Notes under the pieces: model-generated
What the model was told of the DNA's origin: nothing
The model's input: the letters and a program-made list of their open reading frames with translations, nothing else
The model's database searches: none
Part shown: positions 35,023 to 43,805 of the stretch, piece by piece
Layout of the letters: each line of letters opens with the position of its first letter
How positions within the stretch are numbered: position 1 is the first letter of the stretch
From: Radiobacillus deserti
GTDB lineage: Bacteria; Bacillota; Bacilli; Bacillales; Amphibacillaceae
Assembly: GCF_007301515.1 (NCBI RefSeq)
Contig: NZ_CP041666.1
Span: 620,001 to 684,000 of the forward strand
Reading direction: 5' to 3'
Length of the DNA: 64,000 bases
Position numbers and translations under genes: made by a program

Positions 35023-35052
35023 TGTAGCCTTTGTATGTCTTTTGGTCGTCTA
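35023..35052 (+). promoter_or_regulatory. probable ECF-type promoter (autoregulatory)
   Basis: TGTAGCCTTT (35023-35032) resembles the TG-x-AAC -35 of ECF sigma factors and CGTCTA (35047-35052) the -10. The spacing (18 counted from TGTAGC) is slightly long. It would start transcription near 35060, downstream of the palindrome. Confidence 0.55.
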
Positions 35053-35086
35053 TACTTTGGATGCATCGGGAAGGAGGGAGAGAACG

Positions 35087-35638
35087 ATTCATGAGGAACG
35101 ACTTATCAAGAAAATATTAGCTGGTAATCAACAGGCACTGCGTGTCCTTATCGAAACATACAAGCAGCATGTTTTTAATATCACATACAGTGTGTTGCGA
35201 GACCCGCAGGAAGCGGAGGATGTGGCACAAGAAACGTTTATCAAGATGATGAATTCTCTCCCTAGCTATCAACATCAGGGCTTCAAGACGTGGTTAGGCA
35301 AAATTGCGCTTCATAAAGCCATTGACTATAAACGGAAGAAGCAAAGGGCAAAAGAAGATCTCACCTATTTTGATAAGGAATATGCACTTCCGACCATAGA
35401 CAGTACGGAAGACAAAGTCATACACGAGTCTTTACGCAAAAGGGTTCGAACAGCAATTGGCGAAATGCCAGAAACACTTAGGCTCACAGTTTGGTATTAC
35501 TACATAGAAGACCTCTCCTATCAGGAGATTTCTAAAAAGCTAAGTATTGAGGAAACAACGGTAAAGATGAGATTATATCGAGCAAGAAAGTGGATGAAGG
35601 ATAATTGGAAGGAGGAGGATTTTTTATGGAACACCTAA
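35087..35638 (+). CDS. ECF RNA polymerase sigma factor, unusual start
   Basis: About 183 residues. Region 2 has VLRDPQEAEDVAQETFIKMMNSL and WLGKIALHKAIDYKRKK; region 4 has MPETLRLTVWYYYIEDLSYQEISKKL and TVKMRLYRARKWMK. AAGGAGGGAG at 35071-35080 points to codon ATT at 35087 (then HEERLIKKI), while the nearby ATG at 35091 is out of frame and stops after nine codons. Either ATT is the start or one base was lost near the start. The frame is open far upstream, through the inverted repeat, but that part precedes the promoter. The anti-sigma gene overlaps its end by 13 bases. Confidence 0.85.
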   Translation: MHEERLIKKILAGNQQALRVLIETYKQHVFNITYSVLRDPQEAEDVAQETFIKMMNSLPSYQHQGFKTWLGKIALHKAIDYKRKKQRAKEDLTYFDKEYALPTIDSTEDKVIHESLRKRVRTAIGEMPETLRLTVWYYYIEDLSYQEISKKLSIEETTVKMRLYRARKWMKDNWKEEDFLWNT

Positions 35639-36060
35639 ACAAAGAAAGGGTTTTGGCATATATAGCAGACTCCTTATCAGAGGAAGAACATGAAACAATC
35701 GAACAGCATCTATATAGCTGTGAATCTTGCATGAACACGTATTTAGAAAACATAGAGTTTAGCACCCCTGATTACGTAATTAGTGAAAGCTTTACCGACA
35801 AAACAGTAGCATCCATCGAAAGTTTATACTCAATGGTTCCGAAAAATCCAACCGTAAATTCCAATACGAAAAATAAAACATTCGTTCACTATATCGTAGC
35901 AGCATCCTTAACCCTTATCTTGTTTATGTCCGGCGTATTTCAAAATGCTTTAAGCATAACGGATGGACCAAAGATCGAGAAAGATACACCGTTCACACAA
36001 AAGATAATGGAGCAAACAAGTGGATTTGTAGATAGATGGCTAGAGGAGGGAAGAAAGTAA
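35626..36060 (+). CDS. anti-sigma factor with zinc-finger N-terminus
   Basis: 144 residues; ATG at 35626 after GGAAGGAGGAGG. The cytoplasmic N-terminal part has EEHETIEQHLYSCESCMNTY, the H-x3-C-x2-C ZAS signature, which holds the sigma factor; a single membrane helix follows (HYIVAASLTLILFMSGVF, near residues 88-105) and a ~38-residue extracellular tail with no known domain. It should sequester the upstream ECF factor until a surface signal triggers release or proteolysis. It overlaps the sigma gene and its stop overlaps the next start (TAATG). Confidence 0.88.
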   Translation: MEHLNKERVLAYIADSLSEEEHETIEQHLYSCESCMNTYLENIEFSTPDYVISESFTDKTVASIESLYSMVPKNPTVNSNTKNKTFVHYIVAASLTLILFMSGVFQNALSITDGPKIEKDTPFTQKIMEQTSGFVDRWLEEGRK

Positions 36061-37130
36061 TGAAAAAATCACCGCTATTCGCAATGTTATGTAGTGTTAT
36101 ACCGGGAGCGGGACATTTATATTTAGGCAAAAAAATGAAAGGGCTCCTTTATTTACTTTTGTTTCTAGGATCGTTTTCATTCGCTTTGTTATTCATGACT
36201 ATCGATTACTACGGAGCTGAACCGCTATTATTGATTCCTTTATTTATATGGGGAATTAATGTTTTGGATATGATCGTTACCTTAATGTATCGTCCTTCCA
36301 TCCCCGCAACAGTAGAAAGTGAGAGGCTTCAGGAGAAAACGAAACAGGATAGTCGACGTTTTTACACGATATTGCTCTCTTTTATTCCAGGGGCAGGGCA
36401 TTTTAATATAGGTTTAAACCAGCGAGGACTTACGTTTTTAGTCGGCTTTTTCGGAATTGGAACTATGGTGCTTTTCGTTTCTGTAGTGACTAATCAGGGA
36501 GGGTTCATGGTATTTCTGTTGGCACTTCCAATTATTTGGATTTATAGCTTGTTTGATGCCATCCAGCATCTAACAAAGATAGAGAACGGAGAGAAAGTGG
36601 AGGATAGAACCGTTCTAGATGATTTTAATCATCTTCGAGAACAAGGGAAAAAGAGTCGTATGCTGGCTACTGTACTCGCAATTTTTCCTGGTGCTGGACA
36701 TATGTATTTAGGTCTTCAAAAACGGGGCATTCAATTGATGATTGCATTCTTAATGGCGATTTACGTATTAGACGTGTTGCGTTTATCCATTTTCCTTTTC
36801 TTAATTCCGATTATTTGGTTTTTTAGCTTTTTTGATTGTTTACAGCAAGCCAATAAGGTGGAAGCGGGAATTGTAGAGGATGCCCCTGTCGTTGATTATT
36901 TTGTGAACCATCAAAAATGGATTGGAATTGCTTTGTTATTTTTAGGAGCGTTCTATTTGTTCGATTCTATCCTAGTTCCAACCTTGTTATATGAGGTTTC
37001 TGCTGTGCTAGAGGTGGACTTAGCCTATTACTATCACAATTATTTTCAAGGAATTGTAGTTTGTATTCTACTCATAGCCGGCGGGATAAAGCTGATTATG
37101 GGTTCTAAAAAGGGAGATGCGGCAAAATGA
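36060..37130 (+). CDS. membrane protein with three TM2-like repeats
   Basis: 356 residues; the ATG at 36060 shares bases with the previous stop. Three repeats each begin with the motif IPGAGHLYLG or a variant (SVIPGAGHLYLGKKMKG near residue 13, SFIPGAGHFNIGLNQRG near 110, AIFPGAGHMYLGLQKRG near 215), followed by two hydrophobic helices; two more helices end the protein. A single motif of this kind marks TM2-domain proteins; three in tandem is unusual. Being third in a sigma/anti-sigma operon, it may sense or answer the envelope signal. Function unknown. Confidence 0.8.
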   Translation: MKKSPLFAMLCSVIPGAGHLYLGKKMKGLLYLLLFLGSFSFALLFMTIDYYGAEPLLLIPLFIWGINVLDMIVTLMYRPSIPATVESERLQEKTKQDSRRFYTILLSFIPGAGHFNIGLNQRGLTFLVGFFGIGTMVLFVSVVTNQGGFMVFLLALPIIWIYSLFDAIQHLTKIENGEKVEDRTVLDDFNHLREQGKKSRMLATVLAIFPGAGHMYLGLQKRGIQLMIAFLMAIYVLDVLRLSIFLFLIPIIWFFSFFDCLQQANKVEAGIVEDAPVVDYFVNHQKWIGIALLFLGAFYLFDSILVPTLLYEVSAVLEVDLAYYYHNYFQGIVVCILLIAGGIKLIMGSKKGDAAK

Positions 37131-38044
37131 GACAATGGCGTGTAGGTACAACCTCAATGGGTGTGGCCTTAATTGGTCTCGGTATTGTATTGTTTTTAAC
37201 AACTTTAAACGATTGGAATATGTCCGTTATTTCACTAGCATGGCTGCCAATTATCATGGTGATTCTAGGGCTTGAAATTATTGCTTACTTAGTGCTTTCG
37301 AAAAAGGAACAGCCGATTGTGAAGTATGATATATTATCGATTTTGTTTATTTCTGTGCTAGGTGTAATGGCTATCTGTTTATTTGTTTTATCTTCTTCTG
37401 GTTTGCTAAAGCAATTCACGCAGCTAGTTCAAGCGAAGGAAAGTCAAACTGCACTTCCTAAGGTTGAAGAAGTTGTAGGAAAGGACATTAAGCAAGTCGT
37501 CATAAAATCGGATGAGGGAGATGATGTGACGGTTGAGGGAAATAATTCTGATCAGCTAGATATTTTTGGAACCTATGAGTCGACAACGATGGATGATCCA
37601 ATAAAAAAAGAAGACTATGTGAGTATTTCGAAGTCTGGAGATACACTGTATGTGCAAGTGCTGAAGGCGCCGGAACAAGAATGGATAGATGACGGCTGGT
37701 CGAGGTATCAGGTTACGGTTTCCGTCCCTGTCATACTGGGAGTGGAAGTGCGATCCTATGTGAATCAGGTACATATTCCTGTGAATGTAGTTCAAGGAGA
37801 TTGGTATATTGAATCTGCACAACAAGTCATAGCGAGTGGGTGGGAAGAACCGAAAGCTTCATTGGTAGCCTTTGCTTCTGATTTAGAAGAGCTTACATCA
37901 GTGGATTGGGACAAGAATGCAGAAGTCCCACCGAACGAAGAATGGGGACGACCATCTGATGTCTTGTCCTTACAAAAGAATGTCGATAAAACATCAACGG
38001 AAATCTCAATTGTCCAAACAGAACGTTTAATAGTAAAAGAATAG
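37127..38044 (+). CDS. membrane protein with C-terminal beta domain
   Basis: 305 residues, start overlapping the previous stop (ATGA). Three hydrophobic helices fill the first ~110 residues (MGVALIGLGIVLFLTTL, LAWLPIIMVILGLEIIAYLVL, ILFISVLGVMAICLFVLSSSG). The rest is soluble and probably extracellular, with a repeating beta pattern (VEEVVGKDIKQVVIKSDEGD, YQVTVSVPVILGVEVRSYVN) like that of DUF4097-type adhesin repeats. Last gene of the ECF operon, whose membrane and surface proteins suggest an envelope-stress role. Function unknown. Confidence 0.72.
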   Translation: MRQWRVGTTSMGVALIGLGIVLFLTTLNDWNMSVISLAWLPIIMVILGLEIIAYLVLSKKEQPIVKYDILSILFISVLGVMAICLFVLSSSGLLKQFTQLVQAKESQTALPKVEEVVGKDIKQVVIKSDEGDDVTVEGNNSDQLDIFGTYESTTMDDPIKKEDYVSISKSGDTLYVQVLKAPEQEWIDDGWSRYQVTVSVPVILGVEVRSYVNQVHIPVNVVQGDWYIESAQQVIASGWEEPKASLVAFASDLEELTSVDWDKNAEVPPNEEWGRPSDVLSLQKNVDKTSTEISIVQTERLIVKE

Positions 38045-38078
38045 AAAGAGTGTAGGAAAAAGTATAATACGCTAACAA

Positions 38079-38132
38079 AATCCGAACCTTTATTCGTGTT
38101 TCTTTCAAAAGATTCGAATAAAGGTTCGGATT
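38079..38132. repeat. 18-bp hairpin, copy A of dispersed hairpin repeat
   Basis: Perfect arms 38079-38096 and 38115-38132 between convergent genes; it should terminate both. The sequence is closely related to the hairpin at 49724-49774, and both are followed by GTATTCTGCCG (here 38185-38195). Rest of 38045-38262 holds nothing else I can name. Confidence 0.85.
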
Positions 38133-38262
38133 GTTTTCTCCTGCTTATTTGTTGATTGTCAGTCCGACGCTGCGAAAAGCGGTTGTATTCTGCCGTAGCG
38201 TTGCATAAAACCTGATCGGTTCTAAAGCAATAAGTTTAGTTTTGTCACCTATTCACTCTTTA

Positions 38263-39630
38263 TTAACTCGCATTGCTTTGAGCCCGTTCTTGCGCTCTTT
38301 CTTCACTTGCTACTTTAAAGAAGCGCTTCGTTTCGGCTGCCACAACACCAGATAAACCGAGCAGCCCTATTAAGTTAGGGAATGCCATTAGTCCGTTCAT
38401 AATATCTGCAATTCCCCAAACCGCATCAAGACTTGCGACAGCTCCTACTAACACGAAAATAACGAATACCGCACGATAGTAAGAAATCGTACGATCACTA
38501 AATAGGTAGCTAAAGCACTTTTCTCCATAGTAGGACCAGCCTACAATGGTAGAGAATGCGAAGAAAATAGTTCCTAGCGTTACAATATACATCCCAGCAT
38601 CACCTAGGAATAAGGAGAAGGATTCGGTTGTTAAAGCTGCTCCATCTAAGCCGCCAGCGTACATGTCTGCCATAACAATTGTAAGGCCAGTAATCGTACA
38701 TACGAGAATTGTATCAATAAAGACTTGTGTCATAGAGACAAGGGCTTGACGTGCTGGATAATCTGTTTTAGCCGCTGCAGCAGCAATAGGTGCAGAACCA
38801 AGACCAGCTTCGTTGGAGAACACTCCACGTGCTACCCCATAACGAATCGCCGTACCAAGCAAGCCACCAGCAACTGCATTACCAGTAAAGGCGTCTGTAA
38901 AAATAGTACTAAAAGCAGCTGGCACTAAATCAAAATTAAGAAATATGATGATAAGTCCGCCTAGAATGTAGAAAATGGCCATGATTGGAACGAAAAACGA
39001 AGTGACGCGTCCAATACTTTTAACTCCCCCTAAGATTACAATTCCTGCTAACACAGCAAGTGTGACACCTGTTATCCAAGTTGGAATACTGAAAGATGAT
39101 TCTAATACATCGGAAACCGTATTGGATTGCACCATATTCCCGATACCGAAAGCCGCAAAAGCACCGAAGATTGCAAACAATACCCCGAGCCATTTAGCGT
39201 TTAAGCCTTTTTCTAAATAATACATCGGTCCACCAGACATCTCGCCACGACTGTTGGTCACGCGGTATTTTACGGCTAATACTGCTTCCGCATATTTGGT
39301 TGCCATTCCAACTAGTGCAGTAAGCCACATCCAAAATACAGCCCCTGGTCCACCTACAACAACAGCTGTTGCTACACCAGCAATATTACCAGTTCCGATT
39401 GTAGCTGCCATTGCGGTAGTCAATGCTTGGTAATGACTAATGTCCCCTTGTGATTTTTTATCTTGTTTCCCTGGACTAAATGCTAATTTTAATGCATAGG
39501 GAAGACTACGAATCTGTAGAAATCCTAACCGAAGTGTTAAGTATATCCCAGTTCCGACGAGAAGAATAAGTAAAGGTGGTCCCCAGACATACCCGCTAAT
39601 CTTATCAATAAACGCCATAAAATGTTCCAT
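38263..39630 (-). CDS. sodium:alanine symporter, AgcS family
   Basis: 455 residues, ATG at 39630 with GGGGGAG before it (a TTG directly upstream is the alternative). About eleven membrane helices. GTGNIAGVATAVVVGGPGAVFWMW is seen in part as TIGTGNIAGVATA, the family signature for substrate and sodium binding; GIGNMVQSN and GVARGVFSNEAGLGSAPIAA are the other conserved blocks. It takes up alanine or glycine with sodium. B. subtilis AlsT and YrbD are relatives. Monocistronic. Confidence 0.9.
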   Translation of the reverse strand: MEHFMAFIDKISGYVWGPPLLILLVGTGIYLTLRLGFLQIRSLPYALKLAFSPGKQDKKSQGDISHYQALTTAMAATIGTGNIAGVATAVVVGGPGAVFWMWLTALVGMATKYAEAVLAVKYRVTNSRGEMSGGPMYYLEKGLNAKWLGVLFAIFGAFAAFGIGNMVQSNTVSDVLESSFSIPTWITGVTLAVLAGIVILGGVKSIGRVTSFFVPIMAIFYILGGLIIIFLNFDLVPAAFSTIFTDAFTGNAVAGGLLGTAIRYGVARGVFSNEAGLGSAPIAAAAAKTDYPARQALVSMTQVFIDTILVCTITGLTIVMADMYAGGLDGAALTTESFSLFLGDAGMYIVTLGTIFFAFSTIVGWSYYGEKCFSYLFSDRTISYYRAVFVIFVLVGAVASLDAVWGIADIMNGLMAFPNLIGLLGLSGVVAAETKRFFKVASEERAQERAQSNAS

Positions 39631-39782
39631 CAAACTCCCCCTTTTATAATAGTCCGTACAATTAGAATTTTCCGAAAACTATTACAAAAAGTCAAGTCTA
39701 GTTTGTGAAAATAGGGTTTTATGCTTATAGGAGAAAGGAATAATGTATAATTGTTTTCAGTAAGATAAGGAGGGGTATTGCT

Positions 39783-40259
39783 ATGATAAACGTATTATTT
39801 TTATGCTTGGGGAATATATGTCGATCACCGATGGCAGAAGCAGTCTTTCGTCACATGATAAAAGAGGAAGGTTTGGAGCAGAATATAATTGTCGACTCGG
39901 CAGGAATAGGGGATTGGCATGAAGGTAATCCTCCTCATCGTGGGACGCAAAACATATTGAAAAAGAACCAAATATCTTTTGATGGGATTGTAGCTCGTCA
40001 AATTAAGAAGCAGGATAAGGATGATTTTCATTACATCATCGCGATGGACGACCAAAACATTCACGATTTAAACGAGATGATTCCTAATATGCAGGGGGTC
40101 ATTGTCAGGAAATTAACGGACTATGTAGCGGATGAGTCTGTGATGAGCGTGCCAGATCCATACTTTACTGGGGATTTTGACTACACGTATGAACTTATTA
40201 AGGAAGGTTGTCGCACATTTCTAGAACAAATTAAGCAGGAGATAAGAAAAGAGGGATAG
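39783..40259 (+). CDS. yfkJ: low-molecular-weight protein tyrosine phosphatase, YfkJ-like
   Basis: 158 residues; AAGGAGGGG precedes the ATG. The P-loop is FLCLGNICRSPMAEA with nucleophile Cys8 and Arg14, and the general acid is the aspartate of VPDPYFTGDF. The order with the next two genes equals yfkJ-yfkI-yfkH of B. subtilis, where YfkJ dephosphorylates tyrosine and helps ethanol-stress resistance. TATAAT at 39745-39750 could be the -10 of the operon. The next start lies one base after its stop. Confidence 0.88.
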   Translation: MINVLFLCLGNICRSPMAEAVFRHMIKEEGLEQNIIVDSAGIGDWHEGNPPHRGTQNILKKNQISFDGIVARQIKKQDKDDFHYIIAMDDQNIHDLNEMIPNMQGVIVRKLTDYVADESVMSVPDPYFTGDFDYTYELIKEGCRTFLEQIKQEIRKEG

Positions 40260-40260
40260 T

Positions 40261-40557
40261 ATGGGAAGAAGTAAATTAATGAAAGGAATATTCATAGGAG
40301 CAGCTGTAGGTGGTGCTCTGTCTCTATTGGATCGCGACACTAGAAAAGAAGTATCAAACCATGTGAAAGCCATGATAAATACTAGTAAGTACTATAAAAA
40401 CCATCCTACGGAAGCATTGCAAGATGTCCAAGCCTTTTACTCTAATATCATGCAAAAAGCATCTGTATGGACGGACAATTCGGTTGACATACTTAAAGAT
40501 GTGGAAGACTTTTTGGAAAAAGTAAATAACATCAGTAACCGTTCTGATAACTCGTAA
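40261..40557 (+). CDS. yfkI: YtxH-like small protein, YfkI-like
   Basis: 98 residues. A short hydrophobic N-terminal segment (LMKGIFIGAAVGGALSLLD) followed by a charged amphipathic helix is the YtxH-like general-stress layout. It sits between the phosphatase and the YihY-family gene with 1- and 18-base gaps, as yfkI does in B. subtilis. Probably membrane-peripheral; function unknown. Confidence 0.72.
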   Translation: MGRSKLMKGIFIGAAVGGALSLLDRDTRKEVSNHVKAMINTSKYYKNHPTEALQDVQAFYSNIMQKASVWTDNSVDILKDVEDFLEKVNNISNRSDNS

Positions 40558-40575
40558 CGAGAGAGGAGGAGAGGT

Positions 40576-41409
40576 TTGCGCAATATAACATCATTTATAC
40601 GCAGCTTAATAAAAAGACTTATAGAAGATGATGTGTTTGGGTTGGCTGCCCAGCTCGCCTATTTTTTCTTGCTTTCATTATTCCCGTTTTTATTATTCTT
40701 GTTCACATTAATTGGGTATTTACCTTTTAATCAACTTGATATTCTCCATTTGATTTCAGATTATGCTCCACCAGAAATAGTACATATGATTGAGACTAAT
40801 TTAAGCGAACTAGTGGAGCATCGGAGTGGTGGTTTATTATCAATTGGTATTATCGGTACTCTATGGTCTGCCTCCAATGGAATTAATGCGATTATTCGTG
40901 CTTTTAATAAAGCGTATAACCTGGAGGAAGACCGATCTTTTATCGTGTCTCGACTCATCGCTATTGTACTAACCATTTTTATGATTGTTGTCATTGTCGT
41001 GGCTTTTCTCTTACCGATCTTCGGCCGAGCGATTGGAGTTTACGTATTTTCTATATTCGGATTATCAGCAGGATTTCTACAAATATGGGAAGCACTCCGA
41101 TGGGGGGTATCCTCTGTTGTCATTATCATCGTGTTGCTTGCCCTTTATAAGCTAGCACCGAACAAACGGATAAGGATGAAAAATGCGGCTGTCGGCACTG
41201 TTTTTGCGACGCTAGCTTGGCAATTAGTTTCCTTAGCGTTTTCTTATTACGTTGGTTCTATTGGGAATTACACAGCAACGTATGGCAGTCTGGGAGGGGT
41301 CATTGTATTAATGATTTGGTTTTATCTTTCCGGGATCATCATTATTACAGGCGGAGAAATAAATGCGTTGCTTCGTGAAATGAGACATAAAAAACAAGAT
41401 AAAGCTTAA
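40576..41409 (+). CDS. yfkH: YihY/UPF0761 membrane protein, YfkH-like
   Basis: 277 residues with a TTG start at 40576 behind GAGGAGGAGAGG. Six membrane helices; FGLAAQLAYFFLLSLFPFLLFLF is visible in part as QLAYFFLLSLFPFLL, the family opening, with GTLWSASNGINAIIRAFNKAYN and GGVIVLMIWFYLSGIIIITGGE later. Once called ribonuclease BN, the family is not a nuclease; its transport role is unproven. Last gene of the yfkJIH operon, followed by a strong terminator. Confidence 0.88.
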   Translation: MRNITSFIRSLIKRLIEDDVFGLAAQLAYFFLLSLFPFLLFLFTLIGYLPFNQLDILHLISDYAPPEIVHMIETNLSELVEHRSGGLLSIGIIGTLWSASNGINAIIRAFNKAYNLEEDRSFIVSRLIAIVLTIFMIVVIVVAFLLPIFGRAIGVYVFSIFGLSAGFLQIWEALRWGVSSVVIIIVLLALYKLAPNKRIRMKNAAVGTVFATLAWQLVSLAFSYYVGSIGNYTATYGSLGGVIVLMIWFYLSGIIIITGGEINALLREMRHKKQDKA

Positions 41410-41445
41410 ACGAGAGCACAATGTTGTATCGTGCTCTCGTTTTTG
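41408..41445 (+). terminator. 12-bp hairpin terminator
   Basis: Perfect arms 41408-41419 and 41431-41442, then TT; ends the yfkJIH operon. Confidence 0.85.
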
Positions 41446-41625
41446 AATTAGGTTAAGTATGCGGATTAGATAGTGAGATGTCACACGAGTTATCGATCTA
41501 ATCCTAGTCTGTTGACGAGCCATTCTGACCTATCGCAACCAGGTATTACCAACCGCGCATAGTCTCTTAACCCAATTTGAACGAACATACACCCCAGCAA
41601 TAACGGGGTGCATTCCATAATTTTT

Positions 41626-43548
41626 CTATTTAGATAACAACCTCAACCCATTCAATATAACTAGAATCGTACTACCTTCGTGTCCAATCACGCCAAACGG
41701 TAAGTCAATCCATTGGGCAAAATTACTCGCAATCAATAATAAGATGACGGCGGTTGAGAAAAATAAGTTTTGCTTAATGATTTGATTCATTTTTTGAGAC
41801 AAATCAATAGCATGGGCAATCTTAGTTAAGTCATTCTTCATAAGGACTACATCTGCTGTTTCTAAAGCAACGTCCGAGCCTTCTCCCATTGCAATTCCTA
41901 CATGGGCTGTTGCCAACGCGGGAGCATCGTTTATGCCATCTCCTACCATCGCTAGCCGTTCGTGTTGATAGGTTTTAATATAATTTACTTTATCATCGGG
42001 AAGGCAGGATGCGACATACTCTTCGATACCTGCCTGTTGTGCAATTGCTTTAGCTGTTTCCGGTTGATCTCCTGTTAACATGACGGTACGTATTCCGTGT
42101 TTTTTTAACGTTTGAATCGCATCAACCGCTTGAGATCTAATGGTATCCTGTAAAGCGAATAGACCGATAATTTCATTATTTCGACTAACAGCTACAACCG
42201 TTTTTCCTTCTTTTGCTAAACGGCTTACTACACCATTTTCAAAGGATTGAATGGCTTGCTCTCCTAGCAGCTTTGCATTTCCAATCTTCCAAGACTCTTC
42301 CTCTACAACCGCTTGTATGCCTTTCCCGCTAAAGTCTTGAACAGAATTTACATTTGGTAGGTTACATGAATGCTTTTCTTGTGTAGCTTTTACAATAGCT
42401 TTAGCAAGCGGGTGGTTAGATTGACGTTCAATTGCTTCTATTGTCGCATATACAATAGGATCTTCTTTTGTAAAAATGAAATCAGTCACAATCGGTTTTC
42501 CGTTTGTTAACGTTCCGGTCTTATCGAAAACAATTGTTTCAATATTAGCAAGCTGTTCTGCAAACACACCACCCTTGAATAAAATTCCTTGTTTAGCTCC
42601 TCTGGAAATGGCAGAGAGGGTTGCCGGCATAATGGAAGCGACAACTGCACATGGAGAGGCTACCACAAGTAGCACCATAGCTCGGTAAATCGTTTCGGAC
42701 CAGCTCCATCCTAAAACAAAATGTGGGACGAACATCATAAGTGCAACAGTTGCTAAAACAATATATACATAAAGGCTTTCAAAGCGTTCAATCATTTGTT
42801 GGGAAGGCGATTTGTGATCTTGTGCAGATTGCACCATGTTGATAATCTTTTGAAATAAAGATTCACTTGCTGGTTTTGTCATTTCTACTTTAATGCTTGC
42901 TGAACCATTCACAGTACCAGCGAAAACAGTGCTTCCAATTGCTTTCGGTACAGGAATGGCTTCCCCGGTAAGCGCACTTTCATCTACGTCTGTTTCTCCT
43001 TGCAAAACGATGCCGTCAATTGGCATCCGTTCACCCGGTTTTACTAAAACTATATCTCCTTTTTTTAGAGCGGAAACAGGAACCATTTCCTCGGTGCCAT
43101 CGGTTAATCGTAAAGCTTCCTCTGGTTGTAAGGCGAGTAATTTAGAAAGCTCTTTTTCGTTTTTGTTCATCGTATAGGTCTCAAGTGCACCAGATAAGGC
43201 AAAAATGAAAATAAGAATAGCGCCTTCTGTCCAGTAACCGATACATGCGGCACCTATTGCGGCGAGTACCATTAACATTTCAACATTTAACGTCTTGTGT
43301 TCCAATGTCTCTTGAATTCCTTCTTTCGCTTTCGCATACCCTCCAATGAGGAATGCAGCTAAATGTAGGACAACCCAGCTATATTCTGAAATGGTTTCCT
43401 CATTGGACCAAGCCAATAAAACGAAAAATCCACTAAGAAGTGCAGCAATCAACTCCCCATGTTTTTTTAACTTGGGCCCTAGATTAAAAGACGGTTTTAT
43501 CCACTCAGGATGATTTCTTCTATTGGAAAGGGATGGTGGTAAACTCAT
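41626..43548 (-). CDS. pfeT: P1B4-type metal-transporting ATPase, PfeT-like
   Basis: 640 residues, close to B. subtilis PfeT (formerly ZosA, 637). The phosphorylated Asp342 is in DKTGTLT; TGE is in ALTGEAIP; the hinge is GDGINDAP; HPLAKAI binds nucleotide. The metal motif in helix 6 is SPCAVVASIMP (SPC rather than CPC) and the last helix has HEGSTILVILNG, which together mark the P1B-4 class (Fe, Co, Zn). There is no N-terminal CxxC metal domain. Two PerR-like boxes in front of the gene agree with PfeT, which exports ferrous iron under peroxide control. It interrupts the yfk order here. Confidence 0.88.
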   Translation of the reverse strand: MSLPPSLSNRRNHPEWIKPSFNLGPKLKKHGELIAALLSGFFVLLAWSNEETISEYSWVVLHLAAFLIGGYAKAKEGIQETLEHKTLNVEMLMVLAAIGAACIGYWTEGAILIFIFALSGALETYTMNKNEKELSKLLALQPEEALRLTDGTEEMVPVSALKKGDIVLVKPGERMPIDGIVLQGETDVDESALTGEAIPVPKAIGSTVFAGTVNGSASIKVEMTKPASESLFQKIINMVQSAQDHKSPSQQMIERFESLYVYIVLATVALMMFVPHFVLGWSWSETIYRAMVLLVVASPCAVVASIMPATLSAISRGAKQGILFKGGVFAEQLANIETIVFDKTGTLTNGKPIVTDFIFTKEDPIVYATIEAIERQSNHPLAKAIVKATQEKHSCNLPNVNSVQDFSGKGIQAVVEEESWKIGNAKLLGEQAIQSFENGVVSRLAKEGKTVVAVSRNNEIIGLFALQDTIRSQAVDAIQTLKKHGIRTVMLTGDQPETAKAIAQQAGIEEYVASCLPDDKVNYIKTYQHERLAMVGDGINDAPALATAHVGIAMGEGSDVALETADVVLMKNDLTKIAHAIDLSQKMNQIIKQNLFFSTAVILLLIASNFAQWIDLPFGVIGHEGSTILVILNGLRLLSK

Positions 43549-43588
43549 ATTAATTCCTCCTCTATTTGAGAATAATACCCATTCTTAT

Positions 43589-43603
43589 TTAGAATAATTA
43601 TAA
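43589..43603. promoter_or_regulatory. PerR-like box 1
   Basis: TTAGAATAATTATAA fits the Per box TTATAATNATTATAA at all but the fourth position, 41 bases before the pfeT start. Confidence 0.7.
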
Positions 43604-43651
43604 ATAACTTTATAAACTGATAATACCAGTTATTAATAATAAGTCAATAGA

Positions 43652-43666
43652 TTAGAATTATTATAA
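43652..43666. promoter_or_regulatory. PerR-like box 2
   Basis: TTAGAATTATTATAA, again one mismatch to the Per box, about 104 bases before pfeT and 140 before the divergent amino-acid transporter. Confidence 0.7.
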
Positions 43667-43805
43667 TTTAATCACGCTTTAGTGAAACAGAGTAAAATAG
43701 TTTTAGAAACAGGATGCGAAAATGTTGAATTAATAATGATTAGCTGTTATATTCTTATGGAGAATTATATATATAACAATAAAAAGATAGGTGGGGTTAG
43801 AAAAA

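Noticed and set aside
34904..35086. In-frame upstream extension of the sigma factor through the inverted repeat
   Set aside because: It would translate the palindrome and lies mostly upstream of the presumed promoter; the good ribosome site is at 35071-35080.
43567..43587. TGAGAAT/ATTCTTA as a Fur box
   Set aside because: Spacing and symmetry do not fit a 7-1-7 Fur box; the adjacent PerR-like boxes match better.
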